A stretch of 22,095 nucleotides of DNA from Planctomycetota bacterium (GTDB taxonomy: Bacteria > Planctomycetota > MHYJ01 > JACPRB01), in assembly GCA_023261405.1 (NCBI GenBank), contig JAHFOZ010000019.1, positions 1 through 22,095 of the forward strand, written 5' to 3'. Below the pieces are notes generated by a model. It was given only the letters and a program-made list of their open reading frames with translations. It had not been told where the DNA came from and did no database searches. The position numbers and the translations under genes were made by a program. Of the stretch, positions 1-6,972 are shown in pieces. The number at the start of each line of letters is the position of its first letter. Position 1 is the first letter of the stretch.

Positions 1-1
1 A

Positions 2-1126
2 GGCGCGGCTCACCTCGAGCTCGATCTCCCGGCGCCGCCGGTCCAGCTGGAACGTCGAGGAGCGGACGGACGAGCGCGCCTCGCGGAGCTTCGCCTGCGT
101 CACGGCGCCCTCGAAGAGGGGGATGTCGAAGGAGAGGGCGAGGTCCCAGTCGATCTCCGAGGAGATCCCCTCGCGGTGCGTGTAGTAGTTCGCGTCCAGG
201 GCCGCCGTGGGGAAGTAGCCGGCGCGGGCGATGCCGACCCCCTCCTCCGCCGCGAGGACCTGCCGGCGGAGGGCGCGCAGGTCGTCGCGCAGCGCGTGGG
301 CGCGGTCCACGTAGATGTAAAGCGCGGGAAGCTCGCCGGGCGGCTGCAGCGTGTCGACCAGGCGGCGCGCCCCGGGGGTCCCCGTGAGGAAGCGGAGCGC
401 CTCCCAGGCCACGGCGTGGGCGCCGCGGACCCGCTCGAGGACCGCGCGGGTGGAGGCGGTCTCGGCCTCCTGCGAGAGGACCTCGGAGCGGCGGCTGATC
501 CCGGCGCGGTTCCGCTGGACGAGCTCCTCGAGGCGCTCCTCCGCGAGACGGAGCGTGTCGCCGGTGGTGGCAAGCTCCCGTTCGAGCTGGAGGACTCCGT
601 AGAAGGCGTCGGCGGCGTCGATGCGGAGGAGCGCGCGGGCGTGGCGGAGCTCGTATTCCCTGGCGCCGTAGAGGGCCCCCCCCTGGCGGAGGGTGTAGAT
701 CTCGCGGAGCCCGTTGAAGAGGGGCTGATGGGCGGTGAAGCGGTATTCCGTCCGGTCCCGCAGCGTGAAGCTCTGCTGCACGCTGCTGCTGGAGATCACG
801 CCGGTGTCGTCCTGCCGCGAGTAGCTCCCGTGGAATCCGACCCGCGGGAGCATCGTCCCCACCGCCTGCTCGTACTGAGCCTGGATCCTCGCGAGCTCCT
901 CGCCGTCGATCGCCAGCGTCTCGCTCCGCTCGACCGCAAGGCGCCAGCAGTCCTCCAGCGTGAGCTCGGGCCTCTCTTCGAGACGCAGGGAGCGCTCCCG
1001 GGCGTCCCCCCGCGCGCGGATCGAGGGATCGTCCTCGAAGAGAACCCGCTCGTAGCGCCAGCGGTCGGCCTCCTCCGTGCGGCATCCGGAGGCGGCGAGG
1101 GCGAGGATGAGGATGGCTTTCCTCAA
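2..1126 (-). CDS. TolC-family outer-membrane efflux lipoprotein (3' end beyond window)
   Basis: The frame is open from the left edge to a TTG at 1124-1126, giving 375 residues without a stop. The N-terminus (MRKAILILALAASGC) is a short lipoprotein-type signal with a lipobox-like ASG-C15. The mature part is a long, charged, helical protein with the usual TolC/OEP opening (LTLEDCWRLAVERSETLAI), and later segments such as 'QPLFNGLREIYTLRQGG' and 'LSFDIPLFEGAVTQAKLREARS', typical of the two structurally repeated halves of this family. TolC-like proteins form trimeric outer-membrane channels for tripartite efflux pumps. TTG is chosen because it overlaps the upstream marR stop as TTGA (one-base shift), with a G-rich stretch just before it. 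TolC-family members usually have about 420-500 residues, so roughly the last quarter is missing. By analogy with EmrAB-type loci, a membrane-fusion protein and an inner-membrane pump may follow beyond the left edge; that is inference. Confidence 0.88.
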   Translation of the reverse strand, partial: MRKAILILALAASGCRTEEADRWRYERVLFEDDPSIRARGDARERSLRLEERPELTLEDCWRLAVERSETLAIDGEELARIQAQYEQAVGTMLPRVGFHGSYSRQDDTGVISSSSVQQSFTLRDRTEYRFTAHQPLFNGLREIYTLRQGGALYGAREYELRHARALLRIDAADAFYGVLQLERELATTGDTLRLAEERLEELVQRNRAGISRRSEVLSQEAETASTRAVLERVRGAHAVAWEALRFLTGTPGARRLVDTLQPPGELPALYIYVDRAHALRDDLRALRRQVLAAEEGVGIARAGYFPTAALDANYYTHREGISSEIDWDLALSFDIPLFEGAVTQAKLREARSSVRSSTFQLDRRRREIELEVSRA

Positions 1127-1566
1127 GGGCCGCCCCCGTGCACCTTGCCGAGGACGCGGTCCATCGTCTCGAGCGCGCGGGCGAGCGCCCGGAGGTCGGA
1201 GGGCCCCACGGCGCGGACGAGGGTCCGGAACCGCTCGCGCCGCCGCCGGGCGAAGTCGGCCAGCATGCGATGGCCGCGCGGCCGCAGGGACAGCACCACC
1301 TGCCGCCGGTCGCGGGGCGACTCCACCCGGGAGACGTAGCCGCCCCGGACGAGGCGGTCCACGAGCTCGGTGGCGGTGGAGTCGGTCACGCCGATCATCC
1401 GGGCCAGTTCGCCGGACCCGGCGGTCCCGCGCTGCTCCAGGGTCCACAGCACGCGCATCTGGGCGAACGTGACCGCCCCGGAGGCGGGCTGCCGCGTGCG
1501 GATGGTGAAGAATTTCGTGAGGGCGGACTGGAAGAGGAGGTCCAGGCGCTCGATCGGGTCACTCAT
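1123..1566 (-). CDS. MarR-family transcriptional regulator
   Basis: The 147-aa product matches MarR winged-helix repressors in length and layout: an N-terminal dimerisation helix (SDPIERLDLLFQSALTKFF), a helix-turn-helix (SGELARMIGVTDSTATELVDRLVRGGYVSR) and a beta-wing with the typical basic DRR turn (VESPRDRRQVVLSL), then C-terminal dimerisation helices. MarR proteins bind palindromic operators as dimers and usually release DNA when a small phenolic or drug-like ligand binds. ATG at 1566 is chosen over a TTG at 1590 because GGAAG lies a few bases upstream and the protein begins as its relatives do. A -10-like TACTAT lies at 1579-1584 without a clear -35. The stop overlaps the TTG start of the efflux lipoprotein, so the two are translationally coupled. 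Control of the efflux operon, including its own expression, is the likely role. Confidence 0.93.
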   Translation of the reverse strand: MSDPIERLDLLFQSALTKFFTIRTRQPASGAVTFAQMRVLWTLEQRGTAGSGELARMIGVTDSTATELVDRLVRGGYVSRVESPRDRRQVVLSLRPRGHRMLADFARRRRERFRTLVRAVGPSDLRALARALETMDRVLGKVHGGGP

Positions 1567-1607
1567 TTCGGCTTCCGAATAGTACGGCAACCGAAGGATC
1601 GGAGTTT

Positions 1608-1718
1608 GAGCCCGCCTGAAAAAGCCGGCGGGCTCACCCTGACTTGTCCCGAGCGGAGGCGAGGGAGCGGAAGCCGCCTGAGCCCGCGGTGTGGGCGGCT
1701 GGAGTCGAAGGGTTCGAC
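1608..1718. repeat. Intergenic hairpin cluster between DUF885 gene and marR
   Basis: This 165-bp spacer is rich in inverted repeats. GAGCCCGCC (1608-1616) pairs perfectly with GGCGGGCTC (1627-1635) across a 10-nt loop. AGCCGCC (1672-1678) pairs with GGCGGCT (1694-1700). GTCGAA (1704-1709) pairs with TTCGAC (1713-1718). An outer GAGCGGA (1651-1657) pairs with TCCGCTC (1727-1733), which reaches the DUF885 stop. No T-tract follows on the minus strand, so this is not a textbook intrinsic terminator. It could end the DUF885 transcript, stabilise a 3' end, or be a dispersed repeat. Confidence 0.55.
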
Positions 1719-1731
1719 CCGCTTCGTCCGC

Positions 1732-3528
1732 TCAGCGCCTCCGCTTCTTCGCGGGCCTCCGGGGCGGGGCCGGGCGGGCCTTCTTGTTCTTCGGCGGCGG
1801 GGCCGGGCGGGCGGGCGGCTGGCCCTTGACGGGCGCGGGATGGGGCTTCGCGGGCGGGTGGTGCCCCTTCTTTTCCTCGGGCCGGTCGAGGGGCCTGGAG
1901 AGCTCGTCGGAGATCTTCAGGTCCAGCTCGCGCTTCGCCAGGGGGATCGGGATCGGGCCGGACTGGAGGAAGGAGGTGTGGAAGAACGTCTCCGAGAAGC
2001 GGGGGCCCATGCGGTCCCTGGCCCACTTCCGGAGGTCCTTCAGCTTCTCGCGGGCCCAGAACTGCACCGTGGCGTCGCCCGGCCGGGTCACGAAGCGGCG
2101 CAGCTCCGCCTCCGCGCAGATGCGGTCGGTTCCGAGGTAGTCGATGAGGGTCTCCACGCCCTCCTCGTAGGTCATCTTGCCGGACGCCAGCCGCGCCTCG
2201 AGGAGGACGCGGACGCCGGCCATCACGGCGGCCTGGAGCTGCATGAAGCGCGAGGGGGGCGTGTCGTCATACCCCATCTCCTTCGCGCGCTCTTCGCAGT
2301 AGAGGCCCCATCCGGCCGAGGCGGGGTTGGAGTCGGCCAGCGTGCGGAGGGGCGAGGGATGCCGGATCATCCACGTCATCTGGACGTGGCGGCCGGGATA
2401 GCCCTCGCGCAGGCTCATCGTCGTGAGCGAGGGATAGTTGTGCTCCTTGAGCTTGTCGCTGTCGCAGTCGCCGGGGGTCACGAAGTAGTAGCCGTCGAGG
2501 CGTCCCTCGAAGCGCGCGGGCGGCCAGTATCCGCCGAACGGGAGGAAGTGCCGGAGGAAGGACGGGGTCTCGATCACGTAGAGCTGCTCGCCCTCGGGCA
2601 GCGCCACGAACTTCGAGCGGTTCACGAACTGGCGGGACTTCCCCACGGCGTCCCGGACGAAGCGGAGCGCCCCGTCGAAGCTCTCGGAATGCTGCTGCTT
2701 GATCATGTCGCGGATGTCCTCGATCGGCACCTTCCGCTTGATCACGCGCCCCACCTCCTTCTGGCGCTCCTTGAGGCGGGCGATGTCCGCCTCCGCGTGG
2801 GAGACGAGCTGCCCCGGCGAGAGGTCGACGCCGCGGGCCTGGAGGAGCTTCTTGAACTTCTCCTCGCCGATGGCGAACCCGTCGCGGCAGTCGGGGAGGA
2901 TGTCCACGATGAGCCAGTCGCTGTAGCGCTCCAGGGCGTTCTGCGCCTGGTCGATCAGGCGGTTGAGGTCCCGCTGGGGCGTCGCCGGCATGTGCTCCCG
3001 GCCGATGTCCTTGAGCAGGTTGAAGAATCCGGGCAGGCGCGTGATCGTCTCGAGCTCGATTTCCACGAAGACCTTGGAGGGCGTGCGGAGCCGGGAGCGC
3101 GACTGGTCGATGTACTTGGGCATTTTCTCCAGGCGTTTCATGATCGCGCGCATGCGCTGCTGGAGGGGCGCGTAGTTCCGGGAGAGGACCTGGAAGATCG
3201 ACTGGCCCAGGACGTGCGGCGCCTCCGGCGAGGACTCCCACATCCGGAGCTCCTCGCGGTCGAAGATCCAGTTCCGGATCATGTGGATCGCGGCGTCCCG
3301 CTCCACCGCCTGGACGGGCGCGAGCTTCCTCGGGTCGGTCTTCTCGAACTCCGAGAGCGCGTGGTGGAGGAACTTGTGGTCGGCGAGCTCCTTCTCGAGC
3401 GACCCGTCGGGCATCTTGTCGTCGAACTCGTCGTGGAAGCCGAGGGCGGTCCCCAGCAGCGGGTGGCGATGCACCCAGTCGCGGAAGAAGTCCCTGGTCA
3501 GCTTCTCGAATCGCTTCGCGGAATCCAT
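1732..3528 (-). CDS. DUF885-family protein with altered metal-site motif and basic C-terminal tail
   Basis: The 598-aa product has no signal peptide and is probably cytoplasmic. It is mostly alpha-helical and shows family landmarks: 'VIETPSFLRHFLPFGGYWPPARFEG', 'YYFVTPGD' (about 347-354), the core motif at 373-383 (LREGYPGRHVQ) and 'AGWGLYCEE' (405-413). DUF885 proteins are thermolysin-fold, putative metallo-hydrolases whose core usually reads HExxPGHHxQ. Here the His before Glu is Arg374 and the His after Pro-Gly is Arg380, while Glu375, His381 and Glu412 remain. The residues after about 545 are a low-complexity Lys/Pro/Ala/Arg tail ending in KKRRR, probably disordered and possibly nucleic-acid or surface binding. 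ATG 3528 has GGAG five bases upstream. The protein looks monocistronic. Family assignment is fairly sure; whether it is still an enzyme is open. Confidence 0.85.
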   Translation of the reverse strand: MDSAKRFEKLTRDFFRDWVHRHPLLGTALGFHDEFDDKMPDGSLEKELADHKFLHHALSEFEKTDPRKLAPVQAVERDAAIHMIRNWIFDREELRMWESSPEAPHVLGQSIFQVLSRNYAPLQQRMRAIMKRLEKMPKYIDQSRSRLRTPSKVFVEIELETITRLPGFFNLLKDIGREHMPATPQRDLNRLIDQAQNALERYSDWLIVDILPDCRDGFAIGEEKFKKLLQARGVDLSPGQLVSHAEADIARLKERQKEVGRVIKRKVPIEDIRDMIKQQHSESFDGALRFVRDAVGKSRQFVNRSKFVALPEGEQLYVIETPSFLRHFLPFGGYWPPARFEGRLDGYYFVTPGDCDSDKLKEHNYPSLTTMSLREGYPGRHVQMTWMIRHPSPLRTLADSNPASAGWGLYCEERAKEMGYDDTPPSRFMQLQAAVMAGVRVLLEARLASGKMTYEEGVETLIDYLGTDRICAEAELRRFVTRPGDATVQFWAREKLKDLRKWARDRMGPRFSETFFHTSFLQSGPIPIPLAKRELDLKISDELSRPLDRPEEKKGHHPPAKPHPAPVKGQPPARPAPPPKNKKARPAPPRRPAKKRRR

Positions 3529-3605
3529 CCGTTCTCCAGTGCAAAGAAACGCGGGTCCGGGGTCGGCTTAGCCGGGTCCCCGTGGGAACGAAAGCATGTT
3601 TCTAA

Positions 3606-3659
3606 CCACAAAGGCACCCAGACACCAAGACGGTCAAGGGGAGACTGGGTGCCTTCGTG
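3606..3659. repeat. Imperfect palindrome between etfA and DUF885 gene
   Basis: AAGGCACCCAG (3611-3621) is an exact inverted copy of CTGGGTGCCTT (3645-3655), separated by 23 nt. Pairing extends outward through CAC (3607-3609) with GTG (3657-3659) after one mismatch. The element lies 40-100 bp downstream of the etfA stop and upstream of the DUF885 start. There is no T-run. It could act as a transcription stop or 3'-end protector for etfBA, or be a dispersed intergenic repeat. Its wording (AACCACAAAGGCACCCAGACACCAAG) resembles intergenic phrases I recall from other bacterial genomes, but I cannot verify that here. Confidence 0.55.
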
Positions 3660-3702
3660 TCCTGGCGGTGAATCCGGTGCCTGCGAGTCAAGTGGGACAT
3701 CC

Positions 3703-4677
3703 TTAGCCGCCCAGGACCTTCTTCAGCTGAGCGGTCAGCGCCGGGACCACCTCGAAGACGTCCCCCACGATCCCGTAGGTGGCCGCCTTGAAGATCGGCG
3801 CGTCGGGATCCTTGTTCACCGCCACGATCACCTTGGACGTCCGCATCCCGGCCAGGTGCTGGATCGCCCCGGAGATGCCGAGCGCGACGTAGAGGTTCGG
3901 CGAGACGGTCTTCCCCGTCTGCCCCACCTGCTCCGAGTGGGGCCGCCAGCCGTTGTCCACCACCGCCCGAGAGGCCCCCACGGCCGCGCCGAGCGCCGCG
4001 GCCAGTTCGTCCCTCAGCACGAAGTGCTCCGGCCCCTTGAGCCCGCGCCCGCCCGAGACGATCACCGAGGCCTCCGTGAGCTCCACCTTCCCCTGCACGG
4101 AGGCCGTCAGTTCCCGGACTGCGGAGCGGAAGTCGGATTCCTCGAAGGCCGGCGCGAGCTCTTCCACCGCGGCCGCGCCCCCCGGCTCCTCGATCGGGAA
4201 GACGTTGGGCCGGAGGGAGAGGATCGCCGGCGCCTTGCGGAATGCCACCGTCGCGTAGGCCTTGCCCGCATAGACCGGCCGCCGCGCCAGGATCCGGCCC
4301 CCGTCCACGAGGACCCCCGTGCAATCGGCGGCCGCGGAGGTCCCCAGCAGGGCGCCCACGCCCCCGGCGAGGTCGCGGCCCATCGAGGTGGCCGCCATGA
4401 AGATCGCCCCCGCCCCCCACTTTTTGTGGGCCTCGACCACCGCGCGGGCGTACGCCTCGGGCGCGTAATATTTCAGGCGCGGCGACTCGGTCACGTACAC
4501 CTGCGCCGCACCGTGCTGGCCGAGCGCCTCCGCGTGCGCCCGGACCCCCTCCCCGACCAGGGCCGCCGCCACCCGCCCCCCCAGCTTGCCGGCCGTCCGC
4601 CGGGCCTCCGAGAGCGCCTCGAGGCTCGACCGCTTGATCCTGCCGTCCCGGATCTCGACGAAGACGAGGATGTTCAT
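3703..4677 (-). CDS. etfA: Electron transfer flavoprotein subunit alpha
   Basis: The 324-aa product has the usual EtfA length. The N-terminal alpha/beta half (MNILVFVEIRDGRIKRSSLEALSEAR) is followed by the conserved C-terminal FAD domain, beginning near residue 200 with 'IVSGGRGLKG' and continuing through 'SRAVVDNGWRPHSEQVGQTG', 'VSPNLYVALGISGAIQHLAGM' and 'VIVAVNKDPDAPIF'. EtfA holds the FAD that accepts electrons from acyl-CoA and related dehydrogenases; with EtfB it passes them on, classically to ETF-quinone oxidoreductase and the quinone pool. It is downstream of etfB on the same strand, separated by 121 nt containing a large palindrome. No dehydrogenase or ETF:quinone oxidoreductase gene is in the window, so partners lie elsewhere. 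No strong Shine-Dalgarno precedes ATG 4677. Confidence 0.97.
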   Translation of the reverse strand: MNILVFVEIRDGRIKRSSLEALSEARRTAGKLGGRVAAALVGEGVRAHAEALGQHGAAQVYVTESPRLKYYAPEAYARAVVEAHKKWGAGAIFMAATSMGRDLAGGVGALLGTSAAADCTGVLVDGGRILARRPVYAGKAYATVAFRKAPAILSLRPNVFPIEEPGGAAAVEELAPAFEESDFRSAVRELTASVQGKVELTEASVIVSGGRGLKGPEHFVLRDELAAALGAAVGASRAVVDNGWRPHSEQVGQTGKTVSPNLYVALGISGAIQHLAGMRTSKVIVAVNKDPDAPIFKAATYGIVGDVFEVVPALTAQLKKVLGG

Positions 4678-4683
4678 GGAATC

Positions 4684-4793
4684 CGAATCACGAATATCGA
4701 ATCACGAATCATAGAAGGGCCGATCCACGGTCCGGTGCGCCACGGGTCATGAAGGGGCCTCTCCGTGATCCGCAATTCGAGATTCGTGATTCG
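4684..4793. repeat. Long inverted repeat with internal direct repeat in the etfB-etfA spacer
   Basis: CGAATCACGAATATCGAAT (4684-4702) and ATTCGAGATTCGTGATTCG (4775-4793) are inverted copies with one mismatch in 19 positions, enclosing about 72 nt. The left arm also carries a direct repeat: CGAATCACGAAT occurs at 4684-4695 and again from 4698. It fills most of the 121-bp gap between the etfB stop and the etfA start. The arms are AT-richer than the surrounding DNA. It could be a dispersed palindromic repeat or MITE-like remnant, or an mRNA hairpin setting the etfB:etfA ratio. Confidence 0.65.
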
Positions 4794-4798
4794 CCCCG

Positions 4799-5557
4799 TC
4801 ACAGGACCTTCGCCTCTTCCTTGAGGAGCCGGACCAGCTCCGGCACCGCCGCCGCCCCCTGCCCCACGATGCGGCCGGGGGGCCGCTCCGGCGGGAGCTC
4901 CAGCGAGACCAGCTCCAGCGTCGGCTCGAACGCCGGCGCCGCGACCGTCTCCACCGGCTTCGACTTGGCCGCCATGATTCCCTTCATCGTCGGGAAGCGG
5001 TTGTCATGGATGCCGTTCACGCCTTTCTGGACGGAGATCACGCAGGGGAGCGCCAGCTCCACCGACTCCTCGCCCCCTTCGATCTGGCGCCGGCACTTCG
5101 CCCGGCCCCCCTCGATCTCGACGGAGGTGCAGACGTTCACGCGCGGCAGCCCCAGGAGCTGCGCCACCATCGTGGGGACCTGGAAGGCGTCGTCGTCGAT
5201 CGCCTGCTTGCCGAAGAAGATCACGTCGAAGGAGCGCGGCTTGAGCACGGCGGCGAGGACCTGGGCCGTCGCATGGCTGTCGAAGGTCGCGCCGCCCTTC
5301 ACGAGCACCGCGCGGTCGACCCCGATCGCCAGGGCCTTCCGGATCGCGACGTCATTGCCCTCCGGGTCCATCGAGACCCCCACCACCTCCCCCGCTCCGC
5401 TCTTCTCCTTGAGCCGGAGCGCCACCTCGAGGGCGATCGCGTCGTAGGGGCTGATGGCGAACTCCACCCCCTGGGGATCGATGGCCTTGCCGCCGGAGGC
5501 GATCCTGATCTTCGCGGTGGTGTCCGGGACCCGCTTGAAGCATACGGCGAGATTCAT
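4799..5557 (-). CDS. etfB: Electron transfer flavoprotein subunit beta
   Basis: The 252-aa product matches EtfB length. It opens with the standard 'MNLAVCFKRVPDT' and shows 'ISPYDAIALEVALRLKE' and 'DVIFFGKQAIDDDAFQVPTMVAQLLGLP', the segment that in the family binds AMP and contacts partner dehydrogenases, then 'LPCVISVQKGVN' near residue 180. EtfB forms the heterodimer with EtfA and holds the AMP or second nucleotide. ATG 5557 is clearly the start; the frame runs on upstream without a stop, but that extension is antisense to the CAP gene. No Shine-Dalgarno is visible. A good promoter (TTGATG-17-TATAGT, 5568-5596) would start transcription about four bases before the ATG, so the mRNA is probably leaderless or nearly so. 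etfA follows downstream. Confidence 0.97.
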   Translation of the reverse strand: MNLAVCFKRVPDTTAKIRIASGGKAIDPQGVEFAISPYDAIALEVALRLKEKSGAGEVVGVSMDPEGNDVAIRKALAIGVDRAVLVKGGATFDSHATAQVLAAVLKPRSFDVIFFGKQAIDDDAFQVPTMVAQLLGLPRVNVCTSVEIEGGRAKCRRQIEGGEESVELALPCVISVQKGVNGIHDNRFPTMKGIMAAKSKPVETVAAPAFEPTLELVSLELPPERPPGRIVGQGAAAVPELVRLLKEEAKVL

Positions 5558-5567
5558 GGCCGCGGGT

Positions 5568-5596
5568 ACTATAGGTCGAAGCTCCGGACCCATCAA
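5568..5596 (-). promoter_or_regulatory. Sigma70-type promoter for etfBA
   Basis: On the minus strand TTGATG (5596-5591) is followed by a 17-nt spacer and TATAGT (5573-5568). The -35 matches the consensus at four positions and the -10 at five. The predicted start near 5561 leaves about four bases before the etfB ATG at 5557, which agrees with the lack of a Shine-Dalgarno. Confidence 0.65.
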
Positions 5597-5631
5597 GCAA
5601 AAACCCGGACCGGGTCTGCGCGGACGTCGAG

Positions 5632-5637
5632 TATAGT
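5632..5637 (+). promoter_or_regulatory. -10-like element just before the CAP-domain gene
   Basis: TATAGT ends seven bases before the ATG at 5645, the spacing expected for a leaderless transcript. No recognisable -35 is found 16-18 bases upstream, so the promoter may be weak, activator-dependent or fortuitous. GTGGAAG in the same stretch could serve as a modest ribosome-binding site if transcription starts further upstream. Confidence 0.35.
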
Positions 5638-5644
5638 GGAAGCC

Positions 5645-6922
5645 ATGTTCCGCGCCTCCTGCACCCTCCTGCTGCTCCTTGGCCATCCGCAGGAAAAGTT
5701 CGACGACTTCCAGAAGCGCGTCCGCGCGGAGGGCACCAAGGTCGCGATCGACGACCGGGTGATCTACGAGGGGCCGTGGAAGACGGCCGACGTGAGCGTG
5801 CGGCTCTTCAAGCCGTTCAAGGACCTCGTCCCGGAGGGCTTCGTCCCCTGGTACCAGGTGATCCTGACGATCGACGGCGAGGAGCGGCTGCGCCTCCCGG
5901 TGCCGTCGCTCAAGAAACTCATCGCCTTTCCCCCCGTGCGCCACGACGAGCTGCGCCCGAGCTTGAAGAAGCTCACCGAGACGGTGGAGGGAAAGAAGAC
6001 CTTCGTGGTGCTCGTCTCGACGGAGAAGGCGGAGTTCGAGATCTACCGCGGCCCGGTCGCCGAGACGCGCGTGGAGCGGAAGGTGGACTCGTTCGTGGTC
6101 TTCATGAACGGCGAGGTGCTCTATCGGGTGGCCCGGACGGCGAAACCGAGCGCGCGACCGGAGGACGTGCTGGAGGCGGTGAATGCGTATCGCGAGCAGG
6201 CGGGGGTGGGGAAGGTGAAGGTCACGCCGGCGCTCTCGCGCGGCTGCGACCTCCATGCGCTCTACCTCACGAAGAACGACGCGCGCGGGCTGAGCGGCCA
6301 CGACGAGGACCCCAAGGGGGTCGGCTTCACCGAGGAGGGGGCGAAGGCGGGCAAGCGCTCGGTGATCACTCCGTTCGCCTCGTACGAGACGCCGCGCGAG
6401 GGGCTGGAGAGTCTCATGGCGACGCTCTACCACCGGGTGGCGGTGCTGCACCCGCAGCTCACGGAAGTGGGCATCGGCTGGGCGTTCCGGAAGGACGGGA
6501 ACGGCCACCTGGTCATGGACGTGGGCTCGCTCGACCCGAAGGAGGCGAAGGGCTGGCCGGTCTGCTGGCCGCCGCCCGGCCAGAAGGATGTGCCTCTCGA
6601 GTTCGGGCTGGGGTCGCGCGAGACTCCGAACCCCCTTCCCGACGGGACGGCGAGCGCGGGGTATCCGATCACGATCCAGTATCCCGAGGGGGCCAGGCCG
6701 CGGATCCGCGACCCGAAGGCGCAGCTCACGGCGGACGGCCAGGAGCTGGCCTGCTGGATCTCCACGCCGGAGGATCCCGCGCGCGCCGACTGGCCGCAGG
6801 CCGGGGTGACCGCGCTGATCCCCAAGGAGAAGCTCAAGCCCGGCACGACCTGCGTGGTCAAGCTCCGCGACCGCCTCGGCGGCGAGGACCGCATGTGGGC
6901 CTTCACGACGGTCAAACAGTAG
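5645..6922 (+). CDS. CAP/SCP-like domain protein with N-terminal extension and C-terminal Ig-like domain
   Basis: The 425-aa product starts with a short hydrophobic stretch (MFRASCTLLLLLG), probably an export signal though brief. Residues about 20-165 are a beta-rich region I do not recognise. Residues about 175-295 fit a bacterial CAP domain (PF00188-like): 'VLEAVNAYREQAGVGKVKVTPALSRGCDLHALYL' with His204, then 'GHDEDP', 'SLMATLYHRVAVLHPQLTEVGIG' with His263, and a beta-strand ending in 'GHLVMDVG'. Residues about 336-425 (YPITIQYPEG...LKPGTTCVVKLRD...WAFTTV) look like an Ig-like sandwich of the bacterial SbsA_Ig kind. CAP proteins are usually secreted, and their bacterial roles are mostly unknown. 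The ATG is the first after the divergent etfB promoter; the frame runs far upstream, but that part is antisense to etfB. Confidence 0.85.
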   Translation: MFRASCTLLLLLGHPQEKFDDFQKRVRAEGTKVAIDDRVIYEGPWKTADVSVRLFKPFKDLVPEGFVPWYQVILTIDGEERLRLPVPSLKKLIAFPPVRHDELRPSLKKLTETVEGKKTFVVLVSTEKAEFEIYRGPVAETRVERKVDSFVVFMNGEVLYRVARTAKPSARPEDVLEAVNAYREQAGVGKVKVTPALSRGCDLHALYLTKNDARGLSGHDEDPKGVGFTEEGAKAGKRSVITPFASYETPREGLESLMATLYHRVAVLHPQLTEVGIGWAFRKDGNGHLVMDVGSLDPKEAKGWPVCWPPPGQKDVPLEFGLGSRETPNPLPDGTASAGYPITIQYPEGARPRIRDPKAQLTADGQELACWISTPEDPARADWPQAGVTALIPKEKLKPGTTCVVKLRDRLGGEDRMWAFTTVKQ

Positions 6923-6937
6923 TCGCCTGGGGTCTCG

Positions 6938-6966
6938 TTCATTCCGTATGAGGCGTGGGATAGGAT
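6938..6966 (+). promoter_or_regulatory. Putative promoter of the Uma2 gene
   Basis: TTCATT (6938-6943) and TAGGAT (6961-6966) are separated by 17 nt. The -10 ends six bases before ATG 6973, so a transcript from it would be leaderless. AGGAT in the same place can also be read as a Shine-Dalgarno (AGGA, seven bases from ATG), so the two readings compete. Confidence 0.4.
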
Positions 6967-6972
6967 AAGCGC

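Noticed and set aside
3564..3574. Short palindrome CGGCTTAGCCG upstream of the DUF885 gene
   Set aside because: Five-bp arms with a one-base centre are too short to distinguish from chance in GC-rich DNA.
1138..4752. 1204-codon plus-strand open frame
   Set aside because: It is antisense to marR, the DUF885 gene and etfA, all of which match families. Low-complexity Arg/Gly/Glu/Leu composition is typical of the opposite frame of GC-rich genes.
5006..5644. Upstream extension of the CAP-domain gene frame
   Set aside because: It is antisense to etfB. The real N-terminus with a hydrophobic signal starts at 5645.
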